DNA of 64,000 nt from JAZKBN01 sp040388605 (GTDB lineage: Bacteria; Bacteroidota; Bacteroidia; Cytophagales; Flexibacteraceae): NCBI GenBank assembly GCA_040388605.1, contig JAZKBN010000051.1, forward strand, positions 53,978 through 117,977, in the 5' to 3' direction. This document shows positions 1 through 9,191 of this stretch, one piece after another (the stretch's first letter is position 1; each line of letters opens with the position of its first letter). The notes beneath the pieces are model-generated. The model was given only the letters and a program-made list of their open reading frames with translations. It ran no database searches and was not told the origin of the DNA. The translations under genes and the position numbers were made by a program.

Positions 1-1213
1 TGTACAAACCTACCGGGCCAAGGAACAGATCCCATGTTGTCATATCTGCAGATGCATAGTTACATACAATTTCCTGCTGCGCGCTGTCGACCACAACCAT
101 TCTTTCTGTTACCACGTTATTCGAGGCAGAAGCATCGCTGCCGGTTGTGCTGGTAACTTTAAGAGAGTAAAGGCCGGTAGCGGAAGCCAGGCTTTGCAGG
201 TCAACGTTGTCGAAAACAACAAGGCTGTCCTGGTTACGGCGTAAAGTCGGGTGAACCGAAGATGTATCGGCAGCGAGGTATTTTGTACCTGCGGCGCCAA
301 GCGGAATAGTTGCTCCGGTTTCGTCTTTAAGGGCCAGAATAATTGTTACGCGGCTGTTAATATTCACAGTGCCGGTATTGCTTACCATGGTTTTAACAGG
401 CAGCGGAAGGTCTTTCCATTTGAAGAAACCGCCGTTGTCGGTATTCATCATCCATGAAGTGGCAACGTCTTTTACAAAGTACGCTGAGTTTACAATTGGT
501 TTGAAGACAACGGCAGAGTTGTTTGCGGGCAATACCCTGCTTGTTGCGCTTGGCCTGCTGCCAACACCAATTTCGTTCAGAGATTCAATACCTGCCTGTA
601 TGGGCTGGGCATAACCTGAGTAGGTTGGGCCGTTCATATTTTGGTACTGGAAAGTAATGGTAGAGTCGGCGCCGTTAAGAATTATCTGGAAGGTATTTGA
701 GCCGGAAATTTGATCTACACCTGAGTCGCGGTTCCAGAAGGGAACGCCCACATAGCTTACAATGAACTGCTGCCCCCTTGTTTCGTAATAAATGGTGGCG
801 CCGGGTACAGGTAAGCCCGGGTTTGTAACAAAGGTAAGGTCAGAAAGCAGGGGAGCTATAAAATTGCTGTAGCCGTCGTTCTTTTTGGGTATGGCATTGA
901 AGCCAACCTGACCGCTGGCAATGTTCACCTGCTGGTTGAACATAATGTAACCGTTAGAGCCAATATAACAGGTGCTGTAGTGGTTCCAGTAAAAGGGGAA
1001 GCTAAAGCCTATATCAGCGGCGCCGCTCAGGTTGTCGTCACCAAGGCCGTCTACGCGGGTACCTGTGGCTGAAATATCAACCCAGCTGTACTCGGCAGTA
1101 TTCCAGCGATAACCATAGGCATCTGGCGTGCCCTGCGTGGTTTGCGCCTTTACTGCTCCTGTGAAAAGCAGGCTCAAAAGGAAAATGGTTGAAAAGAGTA
1201 GATTCTTTCTCAT
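1..1213 (-). CDS. Secreted protein, N-terminal part (runs off the window start)
   Basis: The ATG is at 1211-1213 on the minus strand and the frame stays open for 404 codons to base 1, so the 3' end is outside the window. The protein starts with a clear signal peptide (MRKNLLFSTIFLLSLLFTGA, then VKAQ as the likely cleavage region). It continues as a Thr/Asn/Gly-rich extracellular sequence with a stretch typical of Bacteroidota surface proteins (GFSFPFYWNHYSTCYIGSNG, about residues 57-76). This resembles the beta-sandwich start of large T9SS or adhesin-like proteins. A C-terminal sorting domain cannot be checked here. Function unknown; export is well supported. Confidence 0.8.
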   Translation of the reverse strand, partial: MRKNLLFSTIFLLSLLFTGAVKAQTTQGTPDAYGYRWNTAEYSWVDISATGTRVDGLGDDNLSGAADIGFSFPFYWNHYSTCYIGSNGYIMFNQQVNIASGQVGFNAIPKKNDGYSNFIAPLLSDLTFVTNPGLPVPGATIYYETRGQQFIVSYVGVPFWNRDSGVDQISGSNTFQIILNGADSTITFQYQNMNGPTYSGYAQPIQAGIESLNEIGVGSRPSATSRVLPANNSAVVFKPIVNSAYFVKDVATSWMMNTDNGGFFKWKDLPLPVKTMVSNTGTVNINSRVTIILALKDETGATIPLGAAGTKYLAADTSSVHPTLRRNQDSLVVFDNVDLQSLASATGLYSLKVTSTTGSDASASNNVVTERMVVVDSAQQEIVCNYASADMTTWDLFLGPVGLY

Positions 1214-1605
1214 GCTTGAAATTAATTATTGTGTTAATATACCGAACCCGGACCGGATAAATTACCCAATCAAAGCACGAAAATGCAAATTATATTCCGG
1301 GTTTCAGTATTTGAGGTTATTTTTCGTGCTTTTTTAATGCAAAACACAGGCATTTTACAATTGGTCAGAGCCGCTTATCCTGAATCTTCCCTTACCCGGG
1401 CAGCAGCAATTACCGATTGTCAATATTTTACGGAACTGAATTTTTTAAAGCTGAAACAGCGAAATAAAAGGCCAAAACAAATGGTTAGGGACCCGCAAAA
1501 AACAGGGACCACGCCTCTTAAACGCTAATTTACCGCTAATTGTTGCCGGGTTTTTTATGCCCTGCAACATGTTGCCTTCAGCAAATTTTATGCCTTTATT
1601 AAAGC
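1214..1605. other. Intergenic, no gene seen
   Basis: This 392 bp stretch separates two leftward genes. Its open frames are short and have no recognisable product. A perfect 12-bp palindrome, GCAACATGTTGC, lies at 1564-1575 just after the stop of the M14 gene and may be part of its terminator. The A/T-rich part next to 1213 should hold the promoter of the secreted-protein gene, but no clear TAnnTTTG box was found. Confidence 0.5.
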
Positions 1606-4146
1606 CTATTCCGCCACAACAAGCTTGTTGAAACCTGTTGCACCGGCAATGCCGCTTATTTTACAAACATAAATACCCGGCTTCAGCATGCTTATATCGG
1701 TTTCTGCCTGTAAGGCCTTGCCCGAAGCTTTTAAGCCCGCCAGGTTTTGCTGCAATACCACGCGGCCCTGCATATCTGATATGCAAAGCGTTGCGGGGCT
1801 TTGGCCGGCCTGTGTGCTCGTTTTCCCTAACACGAGCGTAAGGCTTCCCTTTGCAGGATTTGGCCATAAATGCCAGTTGGTAACATTGCTTTGCAGCGGA
1901 AGGTTACCTACCGCAGGGGCAGCTATTTTGGTCAACAATATGTCGTCCGCATAGAAACCGTCTAAGGCAGTACCCTGGTCGCTCATAAGACCAAGTTTTA
2001 TGTTAATTGGTTGCCCCACAAATTGGTCAAGATTAATTTCTTCTCTTACCCAAGTTTTTTGAATACCGTCGTACCAGGGTTCAGAACGGTCCTGTACGCC
2101 TATTCCGGAGCCGGCATGTGTGTAGCGGCCGCAAACAGGCGTCCATGTAGCTCCGTCGTTGGTGCTTACTGAAAGGTGTACGCCGTCGTAAAGTTTTTCA
2201 AGCTGCCATTTTGCATTAAACTGTATGCTTGCATGGGCCGCATTTTCGAGGCTGAAATTAACTGCGCTGAAAACTTCGTTTACAGAATTGTCGTCGTAAG
2301 GCGCATAAGGCGAATCTGTAAGGCTGTAAGGGCCTGATATAAAGTCTTCATCGGTAAGCGACCAGGAGCCAAAATCCCAACCGGATATAGACTGGTTACA
2401 ATTGCTGGCAAATACAGTGCTCAGCGTTCCGAAATACTTGGTAATGGTATCACGAACAACAAAAACGCCGTTGTCAACAGAAAGCTCAAACTTAACGGTT
2501 GCGCTGTCGCTGATACCGCTGAAGCTGAAAGCCATTGAATCGGTTTTTGACTGAAGCGGGTTTAGTGCATAAGTGCGCGTAAGGGCCGAAGCTGTTGAGC
2601 CGGGGTTGAGCACCCGCAGGCTAACCGTAAAGTTGCCTGCCGCGCTGTCGCCGATGCTGCGTACTTCGTATTTTAAAAATCGCGATATGCGGGGTTGAAG
2701 GGTCGGGCTTATGTCGCGCACTATGGCAAAGGGCAGCAGCAGGCGGGCCATTACCAGGTTTTGGTGCATGTTATCTACGCACAGCGGTAAAATGGATGAC
2801 CGTGCGGGCCAGAAGCTTTCGCCAACTTCCGGGGTAAGGGCCAGTATTTTATTTTTCTCTGTCTGCTCGCCGTACATCCAGTCGTCGCTGTCGCCGTTGG
2901 TGGTATAAGCCAGGGTTTCAAAAGTGAGGCCGAAGAAGTATTGGTTTTCCTCGGTCATGTACTCGCACATGGCGGTGTATGCGTTGGAATCAGGCGTTGC
3001 GCCCACCTGCAGGTGCCCCCATGGGTAAATTAAATCGTTACCGAAGGTATGGTAGTTGAGTGCCCTGCGGAAATGGTGGTTATCGCAGAGCCACCTTACC
3101 GCCTGTGTTTCAGGCTCGCTGAAAGCCGTGGTGCCGCGGTAAGTATCGTTGCCTTCATCAGGGGAAGAACCGCTGTCGTCAAGGCCCCAGAATGCGCCGT
3201 AATTCCTGTTCAAATCGGTTCCGAACCTGTTTGCGCTGCTGTTCCTGCGGCGGTTTTTGCGCCACATACCACCCCCGGCAGGATTAGTTGTTTGGTTGTG
3301 CTTATAACCGTCGGGGTTAACTACGGGGATAAAATACTGCTCGGTGTTATTAACAATGGCCCTTATTTCAGGGTCGTTTTCGTAATTCTCAAGCAGGTAC
3401 CACATGTAAAAAACCAGCTGCGAAACCGAACCCGGCTCACGGGCATGGTGCAGAGCTGTGTACAGGCCTTCGGGCTCATCTTCGTCAAGGGCAGGGTTAT
3501 CTGAAATGCGCATGTAGAACATGGGCCTGCCTTCAATGCTGTTAATATCATTCAGGGGCAGGCGGGCGCTGATAATGTTGGGGTACTTAGCCGCCATACT
3601 GTCGAGATTGGCTAAAATTTCCTCGTAAGTAAGGTAGCCGCCCATAGAGCCAAGCCTGAAATTGGCCGGCACGGTGTGCACCGCATTGCTGGGGCAGGCA
3701 ACTGATTGCGTGCTGAGTGTGCTGTTAATTTGCCTTACCTGCTCATCGAAATTATAGGTTTCGGCATCTTTGGCGTTCCGCTCCAGGAAATCTTTGCTGA
3801 CATCTTTCACTAAAACCTCGTAACGCAGGCCCGATGCTTTTATAAGCGCAACTTCACTTTCAGAAAACTCGCCGGTGAAGGAATAGCCTTTTTTACGCAG
3901 GCCGTGATCCATGGCCACACCGGCTTTAACAAGGCGCTTTATGCCCGCTTCGCCGGTATATATAACAATGCGTTGGTAAATTTCATCATTGAACTTTTCC
4001 TGCGTGGCAGCCGCTTTTACAGCTCCCCCGGTACGGTTTCCCTTAGAAGACCGGCTGTAAGAGGGGGTACTGATGCCGGCTAAAAGCACCGGTAAAAAGA
4101 AAAGAAGAATAAAGAGCGCGCTTTTATTTGTTCGCAGGTGGTTCAT
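1606..4146 (-). CDS. Secreted M14 zinc carboxypeptidase with T9SS sorting domain
   Basis: This gene encodes an extracellular metallo-carboxypeptidase of family M14, 846 aa. The start at 4146 is preferred over an upstream one at 4221 because MNHLRTNKSALFILLFFLPV begins a normal signal peptide. The catalytic domain is about residues 165-470. It has the zinc motif H234-A-R-E237, the substrate-binding DLNRNY (311-316), the third zinc ligand H366 (NYHTFG) and the catalytic glutamate in TPEVGE (E440). After it come Ig-like and MAM/CUB-like beta-sandwich regions. The last 75 or so residues, with PNPAKGSLTL and GIYVCKISG, form a type A sorting domain for T9SS export. It most likely digests proteins or peptides outside the cell. 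It stands alone, with pyrG divergent. Confidence 0.93.
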   Translation of the reverse strand: MNHLRTNKSALFILLFFLPVLLAGISTPSYSRSSKGNRTGGAVKAAATQEKFNDEIYQRIVIYTGEAGIKRLVKAGVAMDHGLRKKGYSFTGEFSESEVALIKASGLRYEVLVKDVSKDFLERNAKDAETYNFDEQVRQINSTLSTQSVACPSNAVHTVPANFRLGSMGGYLTYEEILANLDSMAAKYPNIISARLPLNDINSIEGRPMFYMRISDNPALDEDEPEGLYTALHHAREPGSVSQLVFYMWYLLENYENDPEIRAIVNNTEQYFIPVVNPDGYKHNQTTNPAGGGMWRKNRRRNSSANRFGTDLNRNYGAFWGLDDSGSSPDEGNDTYRGTTAFSEPETQAVRWLCDNHHFRRALNYHTFGNDLIYPWGHLQVGATPDSNAYTAMCEYMTEENQYFFGLTFETLAYTTNGDSDDWMYGEQTEKNKILALTPEVGESFWPARSSILPLCVDNMHQNLVMARLLLPFAIVRDISPTLQPRISRFLKYEVRSIGDSAAGNFTVSLRVLNPGSTASALTRTYALNPLQSKTDSMAFSFSGISDSATVKFELSVDNGVFVVRDTITKYFGTLSTVFASNCNQSISGWDFGSWSLTDEDFISGPYSLTDSPYAPYDDNSVNEVFSAVNFSLENAAHASIQFNAKWQLEKLYDGVHLSVSTNDGATWTPVCGRYTHAGSGIGVQDRSEPWYDGIQKTWVREEINLDQFVGQPINIKLGLMSDQGTALDGFYADDILLTKIAAPAVGNLPLQSNVTNWHLWPNPAKGSLTLVLGKTSTQAGQSPATLCISDMQGRVVLQQNLAGLKASGKALQAETDISMLKPGIYVCKISGIAGATGFNKLVVAE

Positions 4147-4255
4147 GTTGCAAAAATAAGTATTTCCGTTTTCCCGAAAAGCAAAATAATAGTTTGCCAA
4201 CCTGTTAACAGGCAATATCATCTATCTTTTAAAGAGGCATAAAGGATTGGCGGCA

Positions 4256-4287
4256 TTGGTATGGGCGGTTTATTTTCCCTAACTTTG
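4256..4287 (+). promoter_or_regulatory. Probable Bacteroidota promoter of pyrG
   Basis: TAACTTTG at 4280-4287 matches the Bacteroidota -7 consensus TAnnTTTG. A TTG at 4256-4258 lies about 21 bases before it, the expected place for the -33 element. The box ends 22 bases before the pyrG ATG. Identified by eye only. Confidence 0.55.
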
Positions 4288-4309
4288 TTTCCCGTACAAC
4301 AGCTTTTTC

Positions 4310-5950
4310 ATGCAGCCTACCAAGTATATTTTCGTTACGGGCGGAGTAACCTCTTCGTTAGGAAAAGGAATAATTTCAGCCAGCCTGGCCCGCCTGTTAC
4401 AGGCAAGGGGTTTTTCAGTCACCATTCAAAAGTTCGACCCATACCTGAATATTGACCCGGGTACCCTGAATCCTTATGAGCACGGCGAGTGCTACGTAAC
4501 CGACGACGGCGCCGAGACAGATCTTGATTTGGGCCATTATGAACGCTTCCTCAACATACGTACCTCGCAGGATAATAACATTACCACGGGCCGTATTTAC
4601 AACAACATTATTACCCGTGAACGCCGCGGCGAGTTCCTGGGCAAGACCGTACAGGTAGTACCCCATATTACCGACGAAATTAAGCGCAACTTCTACCTGC
4701 TGGGCCAAACCGGTACCTACGATATAGTAATTACCGAAATAGGCGGCTGCGTAGGCGACATTGAATCTTTGCCATTTATAGAAGCCGTTCGCCAGGCTAA
4801 ATGGGACCTTGGGCCGGGTAACGCTATAGTTATTCACCTTACCCTGGTGCCTTACCTGAAATCGGCGGGGGAGCTTAAGACCAAGCCAACCCAGCACAGC
4901 GTAAAAACCTTGCTGGAAGCCGGCATTCAGCCTGATATACTGGTTTGCAGAACCGAGCACCCATTGCCGCATGAAATTCGCCGCAAGCTGGCCCTTTTCT
5001 GCAACGTGCACATAGATTCGGTAATAGAAAGCATTGATGCCGAAACCATTTACGAGGTGCCCATGCTCATGATGGAAGAAGAGCTGGACCGTACCGTAAT
5101 GAGCAAGTTCGGCCTCACAACCCGCCAAAAGCCCGATATGAGCCGCTGGCAGGATTTTCTTTTCAAGCTGAAAAACCCCGAGCGCACCGTAGAAATAGCC
5201 CTGGTTGGTAAATACGTTCAGCTGAAAGATGCTTACAAATCTATTAACGAGGCCTTTATACATGCCGGTGCGCATACGCTCACCAAGGTAAACCTCCGCT
5301 GGATTCCTGCTGAAGACTTTGCCGATGAAGCCAATATTGCCCCCGCCCTTGAAGGTATCGACGGTATTTTAGTAGCCCCCGGTTTCGGGGAGCGCGGCAT
5401 TGAAGGCAAGATAAACGCTGTAACATACGCCCGCGAAAACAGTATCCCGTTCTTCGGAATCTGTTTGGGCATGCAGTGCGCGGTGGTTGAATTTGCCCGT
5501 AACGTGCTCAACCTGCCCGATGCCGCCAGCACCGAAATGGACGCCGATACCCCTTTCCCGGTTATCAGCATGATGGAAGATCAAAAGAACCTGGTAAATA
5601 TGGGCGGCACCATGCGTTTGGGCGCTTACCCCTGCTCATTGGTTCCGGGCTCATTGGCCAACAAGGTTTACAGCAGCACATCCATTACAGAAAGGCACAG
5701 GCATCGGTATGAGTTTAACAGCCAATACCGTGAGCAGTTCGAGAACGCAGGCATGGTAGCCGGCGGCACCAACCCCGATACCGGCCTGGTTGAAATTATA
5801 GAAATTCCAAGCCACCCGTATTTTATTGGTGTTCAGTATCACCCTGAGCTGAAAAGCACGGTGCTGAGCCCGCACCCCTTGTTTATAGGGTTTGTGAAGG
5901 CTGCCGCAATTTTTGCAGAAAAGAAGAAAAACGTGGAGCAGGAGGCTTAA
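4310..5950 (+). CDS. pyrG: CTP synthase
   Basis: CTP synthase makes CTP from UTP, ATP and glutamine, the last step of pyrimidine nucleotide synthesis, in the cytoplasm. The 546 aa length is normal. The N-terminal amidoligase domain (about 1-270) begins KYIFVTGGVTSSLGKGI, the nucleotide-binding P-loop, and includes KFDPYLNIDPGT and HGECYVTDDGAE. The C-terminal class I glutamine amidotransferase domain (about 290-540) has the nucleophile C385 in GICLGMQ and the H511/E513 pair in YHPEL. The start at 4310 gives the expected N-terminus. The gene is single, with its own promoter and a strong terminator. Nothing unusual. Confidence 0.99.
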   Translation: MQPTKYIFVTGGVTSSLGKGIISASLARLLQARGFSVTIQKFDPYLNIDPGTLNPYEHGECYVTDDGAETDLDLGHYERFLNIRTSQDNNITTGRIYNNIITRERRGEFLGKTVQVVPHITDEIKRNFYLLGQTGTYDIVITEIGGCVGDIESLPFIEAVRQAKWDLGPGNAIVIHLTLVPYLKSAGELKTKPTQHSVKTLLEAGIQPDILVCRTEHPLPHEIRRKLALFCNVHIDSVIESIDAETIYEVPMLMMEEELDRTVMSKFGLTTRQKPDMSRWQDFLFKLKNPERTVEIALVGKYVQLKDAYKSINEAFIHAGAHTLTKVNLRWIPAEDFADEANIAPALEGIDGILVAPGFGERGIEGKINAVTYARENSIPFFGICLGMQCAVVEFARNVLNLPDAASTEMDADTPFPVISMMEDQKNLVNMGGTMRLGAYPCSLVPGSLANKVYSSTSITERHRHRYEFNSQYREQFENAGMVAGGTNPDTGLVEIIEIPSHPYFIGVQYHPELKSTVLSPHPLFIGFVKAAAIFAEKKKNVEQEA

Positions 5951-5975
5951 CAAACCCGTTTCATAAGTAAAATCA

Positions 5976-6013
5976 AAAAACCGCGCTCGAAATAAAATTC
6001 GGTCGCGGTTTTT
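5976..6013 (+). terminator. Rho-independent terminator of pyrG
   Basis: A perfect 10-bp stem (AAAAACCGCG at 5976-5985 pairing with CGCGGTTTTT at 6004-6013) ends in a T-run, 25 bases after the pyrG stop codon. Confidence 0.85.
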
Positions 6014-6270
6014 GTTTTATGAAATTCTGACTCAGGGTGCCGGCTCAGCAGCGTGTATATCAATAAACTGCAGGCGATTCAATGATTACCGGCTGATGTT
6101 ACCCCAATCTTGTTTGCCAAATTTTCTTTTGGTAAGCCTTATGAGATTGCCCCGTGTTATTTTGTTGGCCCCGCCTAAATACGCGCCGAGACTTCCCTAT
6201 CCCGAATTCAGGTTATAGTTAAGCCCCGGAAAGTTTGCAGCAGAGCGGCGCGCGCATGCCGGGCACAATA
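6014..6270. other. Intergenic, no gene seen
   Basis: Between the convergent pyrG and M61 terminators. Only short open frames without recognisable products are present. Confidence 0.5.
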
Positions 6271-6303
6271 AAAATCAAAAAAGGCCGGCTTTTCAGCCGA
6301 CCT
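6271..6303 (-). terminator. Terminator of the M61 peptidase gene
   Basis: A 9-bp stem with one wobble (AGGCCGGCT at 6282-6290, AGCCGACCT at 6295-6303). Read on the minus strand it is followed by a T-rich run at 6271-6281. It lies just beyond the M61 stop codon. Confidence 0.8.
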
Positions 6304-6331
6304 CTTCGAAAATTCATTTAAGCGCTAAAGC

Positions 6332-8191
6332 TTATTTACCCATCCAGGCTTTGCGCACATTTAATTGGGCGGCGTTTGCTTTAGGGTCTTCTTCAAGCAC
6401 ATAACGCTGCTTTACGCTTACAAGCGTTGCTTTGGCCTTCAGCTTCTTGGTTTTAATCTTTTTGCCTTTCAGGCGCTGAACAACAACCACCATTTTATCG
6501 CCTTCTTTGGCAGTCTGCTTCCATTCTGCAATGCCGGCCGAGAACTTGGTCATGGGCAGGTCTATGCCGTTTATGCTCATAATTACGTCGCCTTCCTTAT
6601 AGCCCAGCTTTTTACCCACATCGTTCATTTGCGATATGTCGGTTATCTTAATGTGGCCGGTTTCCTCATCGGGGCCTAAAGATATTTTACCGAGGGTGAA
6701 ATCTTTGGCATCCTGCTCGTTAGCGAATTTAACGCCAATTAAGCCAAACACTTCCTCAAAAGGAAGGGGAGTGTTTCCGCTTACATAAGTACGCAGGAAA
6801 TTGCCTATTTCAGGGTAAGAAAGCGCCTGTATGTCGTTAAACAGGTCTTCGTCGCGGAAACTGCGATCTTTGCCGTATTTTTTGCTCAGGCCGGTGATAA
6901 CATCTTTCAGGCCTGTTTTGCCATTGCTTAAAGAGCGCAGCTTAACATCGAGGCAGAGGCCTATGAGGGCACCTTTTTGATATACGTTGCCGTATTGCGG
7001 CTCATACTCCTTGGTAAGCACCAGCTTGCTCATTTTTGTAAAGGCAAGGGTATCGTTATAGCGGGTGCGCGATGTTTCAATCTTATCCTGCATTTCGTGC
7101 AGGAACTCTTTTAAATCGGTAAGCCCTTCGCGCAGCTGCACATAGTGCGATGTGTATTCAGTAACGCCTTCATAGAGCCACAGGTGCTCGCTCATTTCTG
7201 GGTTAATGTAATTGAAATCGCCTATTTCGGTAGCATGTATGCTTAAGGGGGTTACAATATGGAAGAACTCGTGGGCTGCAATCTGGCGCACCATGGGTCC
7301 CATCTCTTCACCCGAAGCATCGGGCAGGCTGTAGAAGCTGCTGTAGCTGTGCTCAAGCGCACCATAAGAATGCGAAATAGGGTTCTTATTCAGGGTATAA
7401 ATAATGAAGGCGTATTTTTTAACGGGCAAATCGCCGCCGAGGTAATTTTTGGCAGCTATCATTACATCGTTCACCTTTTGGGCAATGGCTTTGGCTGCCT
7501 TTTTCTCGCCGTGGCTGTAAACCGATACCAGTACTTTGGCGCTGCCTACCTGTACCCATGCGGTATCAGGGCGGGCATACATAATGGGGCTGTCGGTGAG
7601 CTCCATATAGCTGGACACGTTGAATTTATCCTGGTCGTTGGCAGGATTCTGGTCTTCAAGGGCAGTGCTGCCGTACAGGAACTGCGGCTTACGGATATTA
7701 ATTTCGTAAGGCTGCGCCTTGTGGCCATCGAAATAGCCGAAGAAGCAATGGGTGTTTAATACAAAATCGCTGTCCACATCGAAGTTGGAGCCGGCAGGTT
7801 CAAAAATAGCATTATCGAGCTCGGTATCGAAGGTGTCTTCCACGCGGTAAGTAATGCGTGCAAGTTTTGCGGCGGGCTCTATGCGCCAGGTATTTTGGTC
7901 GGGGTGGGTAACGGGTATTTCGGTACCTGCGGCATCAAAAGCTTTAAATTCGCTCAGGAAACGGCCGAAATCGTATATCTTGTAGGTGCCCGGTACCATT
8001 TTAGGCATGTGGAACACGGCAGCCGATTCGCTCATTTTAGGCACGGCAAGCTCCACTGTCAGCTTATCGTCTTTAAGCGATGCCAGGTTAATGGTGTATT
8101 GGTAAGTATCAGGGCCGGCCGCAACAGCAGCAGGGCTTGCCCATGCAAGGGCAATGAGTGAAAGCGACAACAGCCGCAGCGATTTTAGCAT
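6332..8191 (-). CDS. M61-family peptidase with PDZ domain, exported
   Basis: A 619-aa protein related to glycyl aminopeptidases (family M61). It has a signal peptide (about 1-25), then an N-terminal beta domain (about 28-170). The catalytic domain carries the zinc motif HEFFH (307-311) and a downstream glutamate in LYEGVTEY (E341). A C-terminal PDZ domain spans about residues 510-600 (KLGYKEGDVIMSINGIDLP). The domain order and length fit M61 proteins of Bacteroidota. It probably trims peptides in the periplasm. It has its own terminator. The bacterial substrate is unknown. Confidence 0.92.
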   Translation of the reverse strand: MLKSLRLLSLSLIALAWASPAAVAAGPDTYQYTINLASLKDDKLTVELAVPKMSESAAVFHMPKMVPGTYKIYDFGRFLSEFKAFDAAGTEIPVTHPDQNTWRIEPAAKLARITYRVEDTFDTELDNAIFEPAGSNFDVDSDFVLNTHCFFGYFDGHKAQPYEINIRKPQFLYGSTALEDQNPANDQDKFNVSSYMELTDSPIMYARPDTAWVQVGSAKVLVSVYSHGEKKAAKAIAQKVNDVMIAAKNYLGGDLPVKKYAFIIYTLNKNPISHSYGALEHSYSSFYSLPDASGEEMGPMVRQIAAHEFFHIVTPLSIHATEIGDFNYINPEMSEHLWLYEGVTEYTSHYVQLREGLTDLKEFLHEMQDKIETSRTRYNDTLAFTKMSKLVLTKEYEPQYGNVYQKGALIGLCLDVKLRSLSNGKTGLKDVITGLSKKYGKDRSFRDEDLFNDIQALSYPEIGNFLRTYVSGNTPLPFEEVFGLIGVKFANEQDAKDFTLGKISLGPDEETGHIKITDISQMNDVGKKLGYKEGDVIMSINGIDLPMTKFSAGIAEWKQTAKEGDKMVVVVQRLKGKKIKTKKLKAKATLVSVKQRYVLEEDPKANAAQLNVRKAWMGK

Positions 8192-8443
8192 CTCGGTATA
8201 TATTCTGAATAATCAGGGGCAAAGGTAATAATTCATAACCGAACCGCCCTTGCCTGCCTTCTGAAACAAAAGACACCGGGAAAACTGTGCCGCCTCATGT
8301 AATGATTTACAATACAGCACTTTAACCAAATAAAATATTTACCGGGTGTTCGTATGCGGACAATAAATTGTTTAAAATCGGACGAAAGGGATCCGGTAAG
8401 ACCCTGCCGGGAAGGCTGGTGCAGAAAAAACGAAGCAATAAAA

Positions 8444-8968
8444 TCAGGGTCGGCCGGGCAATTGCAGGTATTCGCCGCAGTTTTTGCAGGTACGCAGCTC
8501 TTTACTTTCCGCAAATCGGTTCATGATGGGCGGCAGCTGGTTAACAATATCTGTCACAAGCTGAAACTCTTCGTGCAGCAGGTTTCCGCAGTTATCGCAG
8601 TACCAGCTGAAGCCGTCGGGCTCGTCATCATGCCTGTAGCGCTCAATCACCAGGCCTACGGTTCCTTCCGGGCGAACGGGGCTGTGGGCCATGCGGCCGG
8701 TTACCAGCATCATGTCGCCGGGACCGAGTGTGTAATTTACCGGTTTGCCCTCTTCAATCAGGCGCAGGGTAATTTCACCTTCAATTTGGTAAAATATTTC
8801 TTCGCCGGCATTGCTGTGGTAATCTCGGCGGGCATTTGGGCCGCCAACCACCATCACAATAAAATCTTTATTGTCTTTAAACACCTGCACATTGCCTACG
8901 GGAGGCTTCATCAGGTGACGGTGCTCATTTATCCAGGTATGCAGGTTGAAGGGTTTGTTGGGGCTCAT
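8444..8968 (-). CDS. nbaC: 3-hydroxyanthranilate 3,4-dioxygenase
   Basis: This cytoplasmic enzyme opens the ring of 3-hydroxyanthranilate, leading to quinolinate and NAD in the kynurenine pathway. The 174-aa cupin shows the Fe ligands H51, E57 and H95 at the positions known for the bacterial enzyme (DYHSNAGEEIFYQ and GRMAHSP). Its C-terminal rubredoxin-like iron site is intact, with C124-x-x-C127 and C161-x-x-C164. No other kynurenine genes are adjacent. The 252 bp towards the M61 gene contain no supported gene. Confidence 0.96.
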   Translation of the reverse strand: MSPNKPFNLHTWINEHRHLMKPPVGNVQVFKDNKDFIVMVVGGPNARRDYHSNAGEEIFYQIEGEITLRLIEEGKPVNYTLGPGDMMLVTGRMAHSPVRPEGTVGLVIERYRHDDEPDGFSWYCDNCGNLLHEEFQLVTDIVNQLPPIMNRFAESKELRTCKNCGEYLQLPGRP

Positions 8969-9191
8969 GAAGCAAAAGTATGGGTAAATACGGGTACAGA
9001 AATAACCGAGCGAAAAGATAAATGTTTACTGCCGAATTTACCTGCCGAAATATAAATAATGGCGAATATTACCTTTAAAGCAAGCAGGGAAGGAAGGCAA
9101 CGGCATTACTATTTATATTTTTTGTTTAGAGTGCAAATAATTTTTAATTTGGCTTTTGATGCAGCGTTTTTAACCCTTTTTAGTAAATTTT

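Noticed and set aside
4415..5275. Long open frame antisense to pyrG (286 codons)
   Set aside because: It lies wholly inside the certain pyrG gene and its product has no recognisable features; it is a shadow of the codon pattern.
8354..9055. Forward open frame of 233 codons opposite the dioxygenase gene
   Set aside because: The dioxygenase has all iron ligands; the opposite frame is unassigned and covers both gene ends.
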